Below are positions 26,139 through 35,968 of a stretch of 36,006 bases of DNA, piece after piece; the first letter of the stretch is position 1; every line of letters starts with the position of its first letter. The DNA comes from Pseudomonas mangiferae. GTDB taxonomy: Bacteria; Pseudomonadota; Gammaproteobacteria; Pseudomonadales; Pseudomonadaceae. The stretch is from NCBI RefSeq assembly GCF_007109405.1, contig NZ_VJOY01000026.1, forward strand, positions 1 to 36,006. Reading direction: 5' to 3'. Below the pieces are notes generated by a model. The model saw only the letters and a list, made by a program, of their open reading frames with translations, made no database searches and was not told where the DNA came from. The translations under genes and the position numbers were made by a program.

Positions 26139-27908
26139 TCAGAAGTTGACGCCAAAGCTCACGGCGACGAAGTCACGGTCGGTCACCGGGTTGTAATCGC
26201 CGCCGAAGAAATCGGTATAGCTGATGCTGGCCGTGTAGGTGTTGCGGTAGTCCGCGCCGAGGCCGAGGCTGATGGCCTTGGCCCCCTCGCTGAAGTTGGG
26301 GCCGTAGCCCTCCACGTCGTGGGACCAGGCCACCGATGGCGTGAGGTTGACCCCGGCGAACACGTCCGGGTACTCCAGGACGCCGCGCAGGCGGTAGCCC
26401 CAGGAATGGGACGTGTAGAAGCCATCGTTGTTGCACTCGTCCGGGTTGGCCGCGTTGAACGCGGCGCAGATGGGCGCGCTGGACAGCCGGCCGGGGCCGT
26501 AGATGGGATCGCGGCCGAAGCGCAGCGCGCCGGTGTCGCCGGAAATCCCCGAGATGTGGTTGTAGCCCACCTCGCCCACCAGGGTCAGGCGGCTGGCCCC
26601 CATCACCTGGTCGACGAAGCGGGTGGCAGTCAGCTGCGCCTGGGTCACCGGACGGCGGGCGTAGCCGTGCAGGTCCTCGCCGGAGACGTTGGCGGCATGG
26701 CCCGACTCGAAGACCGGCGAGACCCCCAGGCCCAGGGCGGCGAAGGACAGGTCGGTGGAGTTCAGTTGCAGCGGCATGTTCGGCCGGTAGCTGACCTCGC
26801 CGGCGACCGAGGTGGCGCCCAGGGTGGTCTGGAAGCTCAGGCCGTAGAGGCGGATGTCCTCGGGGTACTCGATGAAATAGCGGGCATTGGGCGCGCCGGG
26901 GATGAACGCCGGCGACGGCGTGGTGGTGCGGCGGGTGCTGAACACCGGGTTGCGGCTGTGGTAGTTCATGGCGTAGGCGCCGAATTCGGTGTCGTTCAGC
27001 TCCGGGACGAACCAGCGCAGCGCCAGGCCGAACTGGCCGCTGTCGCGGGCGTCGCGGTCGCCGGCGCGGGGGATGTAGATGTTGCTGCCGCTGCGCCCGG
27101 TGTTGTCGGACACCCCCGGCGGCAGGTCCGGGCCGGAGACCACCAGGCGGTCGCCGCAGCCGTCGGCCACCACGTCGGCGGTGGAGAAGAAGGTGCCGCA
27201 GTTGTCCGCCACCGTCTGGTCCCACTCCAGCTGGTAGAAGGCCTCCACCGAGAGGCTGTCGCTGACGCTCTGGGACAGGTAGAGCATGTTCACCGGGATC
27301 AGCCCTTCTTTGATCTCGGCGCCGGGACGGCGGAAGGCGGAGACGTCGATGGGGTTGATGGTGTTGATGCCGTTGCCGATGAAGGTGCTCTCGCCCCAGC
27401 TCACCACCTGCTTGCCCACCCGTACCGAGCCCGGCAGGTTGCCCAGGGTGTAGTTGTGGTAGAGGAAGGCGTCGAGGATTTCCGCGCCGGAGGACTGGGC
27501 GCCTTCCTTGCGGTTGTGGTCGTCGATGTCATAGAACGGCCGGTGCTCGTCCTTTAGCTCGAAGTCGTACCAGTACTTGCCGCGGACGAACACGCCGGTG
27601 TCGCCGTACTTCAGCTCCAGGTCGTGGATGCCCTTGAAGATCTTCGAGAAGGTCTCGCCGCGCTTGAAGTTCAGCCGGCCGTCGTCGGAGGTGCGGGAGG
27701 AGGCGCGGCCGCCGCTGGCGGTGGAGATGTAGTCCTTGTCCCCGGCGCGGGTCGCCCAGCTGGCGCCCACCGAGAGCTGCGAGTCGAACTGGCCTTCGAT
27801 CTCGCCCAGGGTGAAGGCGGCGGCGAAGACCGGTGGCGCGCCCGCGAAGCCGGCGGCCAGGGCGAGGACGGAAGGGGGGACGATTCCGCGCATTATTGTT
27901 GTTTTCAT
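26139..27908 (-). CDS. DUF1302 family outer-membrane beta-barrel protein
   Basis: A 589-residue protein. The ATG at 27908 is chosen because TGGAG lies just upstream and a signal peptide follows directly (VLALAAGFAGAPPVFA, cleaved near residue 29). An ATG at 27998 would add 30 unlikely residues. The mature protein starts AAFTLGEIEGQFDSQLSVGASWATRAGD, typical of DUF1302, and has alternating beta-strand pattern. It ends in the aromatic VAVSFGVNF, the C-terminal signal of outer-membrane barrels. It is paired with the DUF1329 gene downstream and is probably a porin-like or lipid-transport barrel. Confidence 0.88.
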   Translation of the reverse strand: MKTTIMRGIVPPSVLALAAGFAGAPPVFAAAFTLGEIEGQFDSQLSVGASWATRAGDKDYISTASGGRASSRTSDDGRLNFKRGETFSKIFKGIHDLELKYGDTGVFVRGKYWYDFELKDEHRPFYDIDDHNRKEGAQSSGAEILDAFLYHNYTLGNLPGSVRVGKQVVSWGESTFIGNGINTINPIDVSAFRRPGAEIKEGLIPVNMLYLSQSVSDSLSVEAFYQLEWDQTVADNCGTFFSTADVVADGCGDRLVVSGPDLPPGVSDNTGRSGSNIYIPRAGDRDARDSGQFGLALRWFVPELNDTEFGAYAMNYHSRNPVFSTRRTTTPSPAFIPGAPNARYFIEYPEDIRLYGLSFQTTLGATSVAGEVSYRPNMPLQLNSTDLSFAALGLGVSPVFESGHAANVSGEDLHGYARRPVTQAQLTATRFVDQVMGASRLTLVGEVGYNHISGISGDTGALRFGRDPIYGPGRLSSAPICAAFNAANPDECNNDGFYTSHSWGYRLRGVLEYPDVFAGVNLTPSVAWSHDVEGYGPNFSEGAKAISLGLGADYRNTYTASISYTDFFGGDYNPVTDRDFVAVSFGVNF

Positions 27909-27972
27909 GCGGCGCTCCAGGACGGATGGGGGGAGCCGCCATGCTAGCCAGCCCGCCCCGTACCCATAATTG

Positions 27973-28009
27973 CCTGAACGGGCGATTTCGTCCCTCACCC
28001 GAACGGGTG
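27973..28009. promoter_or_regulatory. Duplicated inverted-repeat operator candidate upstream of DUF1302
   Basis: CACCCG-AA-CGGGTG (27996-28009) is a perfect palindrome around AA. A second, slightly degenerate copy, GCCTG-AA-CGGGC, lies 25 bp away (27972-27983). The shared core is GAACGGGYGA. The sites are 65-100 bp upstream of the DUF1302 ATG, where an activator would bind. Confidence 0.5.
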
Positions 28010-28095
28010 AAAGCGTGCCCCGGCGGCGTCTCGCCGGGCGAGGCGGGGGCGCCTGTGGCGTGGCACTGCTACCGGGGGTGACGCCGCCGCCCGGA

Positions 28096-29004
28096 TCAGC
28101 TCCCCGGGTGGGCGGCGCGGTAATCCCCGGCCTGGGCCAGCAGCCAGTCGCGGAAGGCGCGCAGGGCGGCGGATTCCACCTTGCGTTCGGGAATGATCAG
28201 GTAATAGGCCTTGTCGCTGTGGAAGCTGTGGGGCGAGGCCACCACCAGGCGACCTTCCGCCAGCTCGCGCTCGATGAGGAACGGCGGGATCAGGGCCACC
28301 CCCATGGCGTGCATGGCTGCCTGGGCCAGCATCGAGAACAGCTCGTAGCGTGGCCCGCTCAGGTCTCGCGGCACGCTCAGGCCGCGGGCGCCGAACCACT
28401 GCCGCCAGGCGTAGCGGCGGGTGCTCTGCTGCAGCAGCGGCAGGCGTGCGATGTGCGCGGGGTCCAGGTGGGTCTCGCCTTCCAGCAGGGCCGGGCTGCA
28501 CACCGGCAGCGGGTACTCGTGCATGAGGAAGTGGGACTCGGTGCCCGACCAGTCGGCGTCGCCGAAGTACAGGGCCGCGTCGAACTCGGTGTCGGCGAAC
28601 AGGAACGGCCGGGTGCGGTTGGTCAGGTGCACCGTTACTTCAGGGTGCAGGCGCTGGAAATCCTTCAGCCGTGGCAGCAGCCACTGGGTGCCGAAGGTGG
28701 GTACCACCGCCAGCTCGATGGCCATCGCGCCCTGCTGGCCCATCACCGCCAGGGTGTCCCGCTCCACTGCATCGAGCTGGGTGGCGATGCGCCGGGAGTA
28801 GGCCAGCCCCGCCTCGCTGAGCTTCACCCCGCGCCGGGAGCGGCGGAACAGCGCCAGGCCGAGGAACTCCTCCAGCCCGGCGATCTGCCGGCAGACGGCG
28901 CTCTGGGTCAGGCTCAGCTCGTCCGCGGCCTTGGTGAAGCTTTCGTGGCGGGCGGCGGATTCGAAGGCGATGAGCGCGGCGGTGCTCGGGATCTTGCGGC
29001 GCAT
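28096..29004 (-). CDS. gcdR: LysR-family regulator of glutarate catabolism
   Basis: A 302-residue LysR-type regulator. The N-terminal winged helix has ALIAFESAARHESFTKAADELSLTQSAVCRQI, and a C-terminal substrate-binding domain follows from about residue 90. It is divergent from gcdH with a 189-bp shared region, the arrangement known for GcdR in pseudomonads, which activates gcdH and the CoA-transferase in response to glutarate. The gene name rests on position and family, since other GcvA-like regulators share the domain layout. Confidence 0.85.
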   Translation of the reverse strand: MRRKIPSTAALIAFESAARHESFTKAADELSLTQSAVCRQIAGLEEFLGLALFRRSRRGVKLSEAGLAYSRRIATQLDAVERDTLAVMGQQGAMAIELAVVPTFGTQWLLPRLKDFQRLHPEVTVHLTNRTRPFLFADTEFDAALYFGDADWSGTESHFLMHEYPLPVCSPALLEGETHLDPAHIARLPLLQQSTRRYAWRQWFGARGLSVPRDLSGPRYELFSMLAQAAMHAMGVALIPPFLIERELAEGRLVVASPHSFHSDKAYYLIIPERKVESAALRAFRDWLLAQAGDYRAAHPGS

Positions 29005-29094
29005 TATGCGTCGACCTCACGCGTGACGAAGGAAAATGAGCGTCTACGCTATCCCGGAGTGAGCGAAACGCACAACGGGGTGCGAAATCCTCGG

Positions 29095-29124
29095 TTGTCG
29101 CCGTCCCCGGGGGCGGCCTAGGAT
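29095..29124 (+). promoter_or_regulatory. Putative gcdH promoter
   Basis: TTGTCG (29095-29100) and TAGGAT (29119-29124) are spaced 18 nt apart, in the divergent gcdR-gcdH region and about 70 bp before the gcdH ATG. The upstream sequence 29061-29093 (GCGAAACGCAC and GTGCGAAAT) has repeated GCGAAA elements that may be the GcdR site. Confidence 0.45.
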
Positions 29125-29193
29125 CGCCCCACGTTACCGGCCGGCCGCGACCCCGCGCGCCGGCGTCAGCCCTTCACGCTTCGAGGTGTCCCG

Positions 29194-30372
<1,179 letters not shown>

Positions 30373-30464
30373 TCGCCGCCCCGGCGGCCGCTGGGGCGGT
30401 CCGCCGGCTTCCGCTCGCGTGGCGCGGCCCTGCGCCTGTCTCCACTTCCTGAAGGACCTTCGCC

Positions 30465-31688
30465 ATGTCCGGTGCCCTGTCCCATATCCGCGTGCTCGAC
30501 CTGTCCCGCGTCCTCGCCGGGCCCTGGGCCGGGCAGATCCTCGCCGACCTCGGCGCCGAGGTGATCAAGGTGGAGCGCCCCGGCAGTGGCGACGACACCC
30601 GCGCCTGGGGCCCGCCGTTCCTCCAGGATGCCGAGGGGCGGGACACCTCCGAGGCCGCCTACTATCTGTCGGCGAACCGTAACAAGAAGTCCCTCACCAT
30701 CGACTTCACCCAGCCCGAGGGCCAGCGCCTGGTGCGGGAGATGGCGGCCAAGGCCGACGTGGTGCTGGAGAACTTCAAGGTGGGCGGGCTCGCCGCCTAC
30801 GGCCTCGACTACGCCTCGCTGAAGGCGCTCAACCCGCGGCTGATCTACTGCTCCATCACCGGCTTCGGCCAGACCGGCCCCTATGCCCGGCGCGCCGGCT
30901 ATGACTTCATGATCCAGGGCCTCGGCGGCCTGATGAGCCTCACCGGCCGCGCCGAGGGCGAGGAGGGCGCCGGCCCGGTGAAGGTGGGCGTGGCGCTCAC
31001 CGATATTCTCACCGGGCTGTATGCCGCCACCGCGGTGCTGGCGGCGCTGAACCATCGCGAGCAGACCGGCATCGGCCAAGCCGTCGACATGGCGCTGCTG
31101 GACGTGCAGGTGGCCTGCCTCGCCAACCAGACTCTCAACTACCTCACCACCGGCGTGGCCCCGCGGCGCCTGGGCAACGCCCACCCGAATATCGTGCCGT
31201 ACCAGGACTTCCCCACCGCCGACGGCGACATGATCCTCACCGTCGGCAACGACGGCCAGTTCCGCAAGTTCGCCGAACTGGCCGGCCATGGGGAGTGGGC
31301 CGACGACCCGCGCTTCGCCACCAATAAGGCGCGGGTGGCGCACCGCGAGGTGCTCATCCCGCTGATCCGCCAGGCCACGGTGATGCGCACCACCGCCGAA
31401 TGGATCGTCGCCCTGGAAGGCGCCGGCGTGCCCTGCGGGCCCATCAACGACCTGGGCCAGGTGTTCGCCGACCCCCAGGTCCAGGCCCGCGGCCTGCGCC
31501 TGGACCTGCCCCATCCCCTGGCGGGCAGCGTGCCCCAGGTGGCCAGCCCGATTCGCCTGTCGGAAACCCCGGTGGCCTACCGCAACGCGCCGCCGCTGCT
31601 GGGGGAGCACACCCGTGACGTGCTCCGCGACTGGCTTGGCCTGGACGAGGCGCGTATCGACCAGCTGCAGCGGGATGCGGTGATCTGA
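30465..31688 (+). CDS. gcdG: Class III CoA-transferase, succinyl-CoA:glutarate type
   Basis: A 407-residue CaiB/BaiF-family enzyme. The N-terminal IRVLDLSRVLAGPWAGQILADLGAEVIKVE block, the catalytic aspartate D180 in VALTDILTG, and PLLGEHTRDVLRD near the end are visible. Placed directly after gcdH, it most likely charges glutarate with CoA from succinyl-CoA. GAAGGA lies about 9 nt before the ATG. The substrate is assigned by context; other dicarboxylates are possible. Confidence 0.88.
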   Translation: MSGALSHIRVLDLSRVLAGPWAGQILADLGAEVIKVERPGSGDDTRAWGPPFLQDAEGRDTSEAAYYLSANRNKKSLTIDFTQPEGQRLVREMAAKADVVLENFKVGGLAAYGLDYASLKALNPRLIYCSITGFGQTGPYARRAGYDFMIQGLGGLMSLTGRAEGEEGAGPVKVGVALTDILTGLYAATAVLAALNHREQTGIGQAVDMALLDVQVACLANQTLNYLTTGVAPRRLGNAHPNIVPYQDFPTADGDMILTVGNDGQFRKFAELAGHGEWADDPRFATNKARVAHREVLIPLIRQATVMRTTAEWIVALEGAGVPCGPINDLGQVFADPQVQARGLRLDLPHPLAGSVPQVASPIRLSETPVAYRNAPPLLGEHTRDVLRDWLGLDEARIDQLQRDAVI

Positions 31689-31700
31689 GGCAACCATCCG

Positions 31701-31741
31701 CCGGGCGCCGTTGATCGACCCGGCGTTGCCCCGGCGCCCGG
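31701..31741. repeat. 10-bp perfect inverted repeat after gcdG
   Basis: CCGGGCGCCG at 31701-31710 and CGGCGCCCGG at 31732-31741 are separated by 21 nt. There is no T-run, so terminator function is uncertain. The right arm touches the LexA-box promoter. Confidence 0.45.
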
Positions 31742-31753
31742 TGTCTGTATAAA
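31726..31753 (+). promoter_or_regulatory. Putative promoter of the FAN1-helicase operon
   Basis: TTGCCC (31726-31731) and TATAAA (31748-31753) have a 16-nt spacer. The -10 element lies inside the LexA box, which fits repression by LexA. Confidence 0.55.
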
Positions 31754-31760
31754 TGTACAG
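31745..31760. promoter_or_regulatory. LexA (SOS) box
   Basis: CTGTATAAATGTACAG matches the gammaproteobacterial LexA consensus CTG-N10-CAG with an AT-rich centre (CTGTATATATATACAG). It lies 61 bp before the FAN1 start, over the likely -10 element. Confidence 0.85.
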
Positions 31761-31820
31761 CCGCCGTGCGACCACCCTCGGCCCATGCGGCGGGCCTGTT
31801 TTCCTGCCGAAGTCGCCGCG

Positions 31821-33467
31821 ATGCCCGAGCCGCTCCCGGACCCGTTCTATTACCTGACCAACTTTCAGCGCGCCCTGGACTGGATCGGCCAGCGCTACGC
31901 CGACCTGTTGGATGCCGAGGAGCGCACCTTCCTCGAACGCTTTCCCGATCTGCCGGAAGCCTCCCGCGCGCTCTTCGTGCGCATGGCTATGCGCAAGGGC
32001 GGGCGCTTCCGTGCCAGCAAGCTGCAGTACGCCGAGATCGGCTGCCCGCGCCGCGCCGCCGAACCCCTGGTGGCGGCGGGCTGGCTGGACGACGATCCGC
32101 TCCTCGACCTGGACGGCCTCGCCAGCCTGCTGAAGAAGGCCGAGCTGGGCCGCCTGTTCCAGCTGCCGCCGCGCCAGGCCCAGGCGCGCAAGGGCGACCT
32201 GCTGGACGCCCTGCGCGCCCACGGGCATGCCCCGCGGCCGGCCAGCGCCTGGCTGGTCGCCCTGGGCGACGCCCTCTACGACCTGCTCGCCGCGCCGCTC
32301 TGCGAACGCCTGCGGCTGATCTTCTTCGGCAACCTGCGGCAGGACTGGTCCACCTTCGTCCTCGCCGACCTGGGCATCCACCGCTACGAGCGCGTCGCCC
32401 TGGACGCCGCCTCCCGGGGGTTCCAGTGCCGCACCGACGTGGACGACTACCTGCGGGTGCAGCGCTGCCGCGAACGGCTGGAGGCCGGCGAGCCGCTGGC
32501 GTCCCTGCTGGACGATCTGCCCGCCAGCCCCTGCGCCAGCCCGTGGATCGAGAGTCGCCGCGCCAAGCTGCTGTTCCTGTTCGGCCAGCGGTGCGAGCGC
32601 CAGGGCGAGGGGGAGCGGGCGCTGTCGCTGTACCAGGCCTCCAGCCATCCCGGCGCCCGGGTGCGGGCGGTACGGGTGCTGGAGCGCGGCGAGCGCACCG
32701 CCGAGGCGCTGGCCCTGGTGGAGCGGATCGCCGCCGAGCCGCGCAGCGAGGAAGAGCGCCAGCAGGCCGCGCGCATCCTGCCGCGGCTGCGTCGGCGCCT
32801 GGGGCTGGCCGCCCTGCCGCGGGTGGGCGCCGCGCCCGTGGAGCGCCTGGACCTGTGCCTGCCGCGGCCGCTGGGCGGCGCTTCGGTGGAAAGCCGGGTG
32901 AAGGCTCACCTGGAGCAGGCGGACGCCCCGGTGTACTACGTGGAGAACACCCTGCTGGTGTCACTGTTCGGCCTGCTCTGCTGGGAAGCCGTGTTCGCGC
33001 CGCTGCCCGGGGCATTCTTCCACCCGTTCCACAGCGGCCCGGCGGACCTGCACGACGCCGATTTCCGCGTCCGTCGCGCGGCCCTGTTTGACGCCTGCCT
33101 GGGCCGCCTCGAACACAACCAGCACGGCGAGGCCATGCGCCGCACCTACCAGGAAAAGCACGGCCTGCAGTCGCCCTTCGTGCACTGGGGCGCGCTCACC
33201 CCGGAGCTGCTGGAGCAGGCCCTGCGTTGCCTGCCGGCGGCGCACCTCAGGCTGTGCTTCGAGCGCCTGCTGCGGGACATCAAGGCCAACCGCGCCGGCC
33301 TCCCTGATCTGATCCAGTTCTGGCCGGAGGAGGAGCGCTACCGCATGGTGGAGGTCAAAGGCCCCGGGGACCGCCTGCAGGACAATCAGATCCGTTGGCT
33401 GGACTTCTGCGGCCGTCACGGCATTCCCGTGGCGGTTTGCTACGTGCGTTGGGACGACGCGCCTTGA
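31821..33467 (+). CDS. fan1: FAN1-type structure-specific nuclease (VRR-NUC domain)
   Basis: A 548-residue bacterial relative of Fanconi-associated nuclease 1, which cuts 5' flaps and unhooks interstrand crosslinks. The N-terminal DNA-binding region starts FYYLTNFQRALDWI, a helical TPR-like middle follows, and the C-terminal VRR-NUC domain has GLPDLIQFW (D496), VEVKGPGDRLQDNQ (E511, K513, Q523). The start at 31821 is preferred. An ATG at 31785 would add 12 residues but has no ribosome site, whereas GAAG precedes 31821. The stop overlaps the helicase TTG start as TTGA. A LexA box upstream indicates SOS induction. Confidence 0.9.
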   Translation: MPEPLPDPFYYLTNFQRALDWIGQRYADLLDAEERTFLERFPDLPEASRALFVRMAMRKGGRFRASKLQYAEIGCPRRAAEPLVAAGWLDDDPLLDLDGLASLLKKAELGRLFQLPPRQAQARKGDLLDALRAHGHAPRPASAWLVALGDALYDLLAAPLCERLRLIFFGNLRQDWSTFVLADLGIHRYERVALDAASRGFQCRTDVDDYLRVQRCRERLEAGEPLASLLDDLPASPCASPWIESRRAKLLFLFGQRCERQGEGERALSLYQASSHPGARVRAVRVLERGERTAEALALVERIAAEPRSEEERQQAARILPRLRRRLGLAALPRVGAAPVERLDLCLPRPLGGASVESRVKAHLEQADAPVYYVENTLLVSLFGLLCWEAVFAPLPGAFFHPFHSGPADLHDADFRVRRAALFDACLGRLEHNQHGEAMRRTYQEKHGLQSPFVHWGALTPELLEQALRCLPAAHLRLCFERLLRDIKANRAGLPDLIQFWPEEERYRMVEVKGPGDRLQDNQIRWLDFCGRHGIPVAVCYVRWDDAP

Positions 33468-35713
33468 GCTACCGGGTCGCCGTCCGCGCCCTCTGCGAGT
33501 TCACCGCCAAGGCCGGCGACCTGGACCTGCGCTTCACGCCGTCCCCCACTGCCCAGGAAGGCATGGCTGGCCATGCCCTGGTGGCGTCCCGGCGCGGCGA
33601 GGACTATCGCGCCGAGCTGACCCTGAGCGGCGAGTATCGCCACCTGTCGGTGCGAGGGCGCGCCGATGGCTACGACCCCACGGCCAACCGCCTGGAGGAA
33701 GTGAAGACCTACCGCGGCGACCTGACGCGGATGCCCGCCAACCACCGGGCGCTGCACTGGGCCCAGGCCAAGCTCTATGGCTGGCTGGCCTGCCAGGCTT
33801 TCGCGCTGGCGGAGATCGAGGTGGCCCTGGTGTACTTCGAGATCGGCAGCCAGCGGGAGACCGTGCTTGTCGAGCGTCACGGGGCGGAGGCCCTGAAGGC
33901 CTTCTTCGAAACCCAGTGCGAGCGGTTCCTCGCCTGGGCCGAACAGGAGGTGGCCCACCGCGCCGAGCGGGACGCCCAGTTGCAACGCCTGGGGTTTCCC
34001 CACGGCGACTTCCGCGTCGGGCAGCGGCAATTGGCGGAAGGGGTCTACAAGGCGGCGCGCCTGGGGTGCTGCCTGCAGGCCCAGGCGCCCACCGGGATCG
34101 GCAAGACCCTCGGCACGCTGTTCCCGCTGCTCAAGGCATTCCCTAGCAGCGCCCTGGACAAGCTGTTCTTCCTCACCGCCAAGACCCCCGGGCGCCAGTT
34201 GGCGTTGCACGCCTTGCAGCGCCTACGGGCGGATGCACCGCTGCGGGTGCTGGAACTAGTGGCCCGGGACAAGGCCTGCGTGCACCCGGACAAGGCCTGC
34301 CACGGCGAGTCCTGTCCCCTGGCCCGGGGGTTCTACGATCGCCTGCCCGCCGCCCGGGCGGCCGCCATCCAGCGAGGGTGGCTCGATCGCGGCGCGGTGA
34401 GCGAGGTGGCCCGTGCCCACGAGGTCTGCCCCTACTACCTGAGCCAGGAACTGGCGCGGTGGTGCGACGCGGTGGTGGGCGACTACAACTATTACTTCGA
34501 CGGCAGCGCCCTGCTGCATGGCCTGACCCTGGCCAACCAGTGGCGGGTCGGGGTGCTGGTGGATGAGGCCCACAACCTGGTGGAGCGGGCGCGGGGCATG
34601 TACAGCACCGAGCTGGACCCCTTCGCCTTCGCCGAGGTTCGCCGGGATGCCCCGGTCGCGCTGAAGAAGCCCCTGGAGCGGATCGCCCGGCAGTGGCGGG
34701 CGTTGGACCAGGCTCATGGCGAGGCCTATCAGGTGCTGGACGAACCTCCCGCCGCCTTCCTGGCGTCCCTGCAGAACGCCGTCTCTGCCATCGGCGACCA
34801 TGGGGTGGAGAACCCGGCGGCGTTGCATGGCCCATTGCAGACCTTCTATTTCGATGCCTTGCAGTTCTGCCGGCTGGCCGAGAGCTTCGGCGAGCACTCG
34901 TTGTTCGACCTGTCGCGCACGACCGGTCGACGGGGGCCGGTGTCGCGGCTGTGCCTGCGCAACGTGGTGCCGGCCCCGTTCCTCGCGCCCCGTTTCGCCA
35001 GTGCCCACAGCACCACGCTGTTCTCGGCGACCTTCTCGCCCCGGGCATTCTACCGCGACCTGCTGGGGCTGCCCGCCGCCACGCCCTGGCTGGATGTGGC
35101 CTCGCCCTTCGCCGCCGAGCAACTGGACGTGCGCATAGCCGACCGCATCTCCACGCGGTTCCAGCATCGCGCGGCGTCGGTGGCGCCCATCGTCGAGCTG
35201 ATCGCGGACCAGTACGCGCGGCTGCCGGGCAACTACCTGGCCTTCTTCAGCAGCTTCGACTACCTCCAGCAGGTCATGGCGCGGCTGGTGGAGGCCCATC
35301 CCGACCTTCCTTTATGGAACCAGGCGCGGCGCATGGACGAAGCCCAGCGCGACGCCTTTCTCCAGCGTTTCGTCGAGGGCGGACGAGGGATCGGCTTCGC
35401 CGTGCTGGGTGGCGCTTTCGGGGAAGGCATCGATCTGCCCGGGGAGCGCCTGATCGGTGCCTTCGTCGCCACCTTGGGCCTGCCCCAATTGAATCCGGTG
35501 AACGAGCAGCTCAGTCAACGCATGGAGCGGCTGTTCGGCGAGGGGTATGCCTACACCTACCTCTACCCGGGTCTGCAGAAAGTGGTGCAGGCCGCAGGCC
35601 GGGTGATCCGCACCCGGGAGGACAGGGGAGTGGTGTACCTGATCGACGACCGCTTCGGCCATGCCCAGGTCCGCCGGCTGATGCCGTCTTGGTGGACGAT
35701 CGGGCGAGCCTGA
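33464..35713 (+). CDS. XPD/DinG-type Fe-S DNA helicase with N-terminal PD-(D/E)XK nuclease domain
   Basis: A 749-residue protein from a TTG start that overlaps the FAN1 stop (33464-33467). Residues ~50-150 resemble a RecB/Cas4-type PD-(D/E)XK nuclease: D68 in GRADGYD, E79-x-K81 in EEVKTY, and Q101 in AQAKLYGW. The SF2 helicase core has Walker A APTGIGKT (208-215) and the DEAH box LVDEAHN. Cysteines C272, C279, C284 and C322 are spaced like the XPD/DinG 4Fe-4S ligands. The C-terminal part contains SATFSPR and QAAGRVIRTREDRG (motif VI). It probably unwinds 5'-tailed or branched DNA and works with the co-expressed FAN1. Confidence 0.88.
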   Translation: MSYRVAVRALCEFTAKAGDLDLRFTPSPTAQEGMAGHALVASRRGEDYRAELTLSGEYRHLSVRGRADGYDPTANRLEEVKTYRGDLTRMPANHRALHWAQAKLYGWLACQAFALAEIEVALVYFEIGSQRETVLVERHGAEALKAFFETQCERFLAWAEQEVAHRAERDAQLQRLGFPHGDFRVGQRQLAEGVYKAARLGCCLQAQAPTGIGKTLGTLFPLLKAFPSSALDKLFFLTAKTPGRQLALHALQRLRADAPLRVLELVARDKACVHPDKACHGESCPLARGFYDRLPAARAAAIQRGWLDRGAVSEVARAHEVCPYYLSQELARWCDAVVGDYNYYFDGSALLHGLTLANQWRVGVLVDEAHNLVERARGMYSTELDPFAFAEVRRDAPVALKKPLERIARQWRALDQAHGEAYQVLDEPPAAFLASLQNAVSAIGDHGVENPAALHGPLQTFYFDALQFCRLAESFGEHSLFDLSRTTGRRGPVSRLCLRNVVPAPFLAPRFASAHSTTLFSATFSPRAFYRDLLGLPAATPWLDVASPFAAEQLDVRIADRISTRFQHRAASVAPIVELIADQYARLPGNYLAFFSSFDYLQQVMARLVEAHPDLPLWNQARRMDEAQRDAFLQRFVEGGRGIGFAVLGGAFGEGIDLPGERLIGAFVATLGLPQLNPVNEQLSQRMERLFGEGYAYTYLYPGLQKVVQAAGRVIRTREDRGVVYLIDDRFGHAQVRRLMPSWWTIGRA

Positions 35714-35766
35714 GAGGCGTCTGGTGGGGCCTGGGAAAGAAACCTGACAATTCGGGCAAAAAACCG

Positions 35767-35794
35767 TTGACGTGAGTGTCGTGGCCCCTATAAT
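35767..35794 (+). promoter_or_regulatory. Strong sigma70 promoter, rRNA-type P1
   Basis: TTGACG (35767-35772), a 16-nt spacer and a perfect TATAAT (35789-35794), followed by GCGCACCA. This is the form seen before Pseudomonas rRNA and tRNA genes. It lies 50 bp after the helicase stop and no coding sequence follows it within the window. Confidence 0.75.
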
Positions 35795-35940
35795 GCGCAC
35801 CACTTCCGGCGCGTAGCCAACGCAAAACGCTTTGTAGATCAAGGGGTTGAGTGGTTGGAAGCATCTCAGGATGCGGTGTTGGAAGGGCGGCGCAGGCTGC
35901 CGGTGCTTCGGTCCCGATCGAAGCGCAACGGAGGAAGGGG

Positions 35941-35968
35941 TTGACAGCGTCGCATGGTGCTGTAAGAT
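35941..35968 (+). promoter_or_regulatory. Strong sigma70 promoter, rRNA-type P2
   Basis: A perfect TTGACA (35941-35946), a 16-nt spacer and TAAGAT (35963-35968), followed by TCGCCTCCCGCT, a string recalled from the leaders of Pseudomonas rrn operons. The remaining 38 bases to the window end would be leader RNA. Confidence 0.75.

Noticed and set aside
24729-27557. 942-codon plus-strand open frame
   Set aside because: It is antisense to the DUF1329 and DUF1302 genes, which have signal peptides and family patterns.
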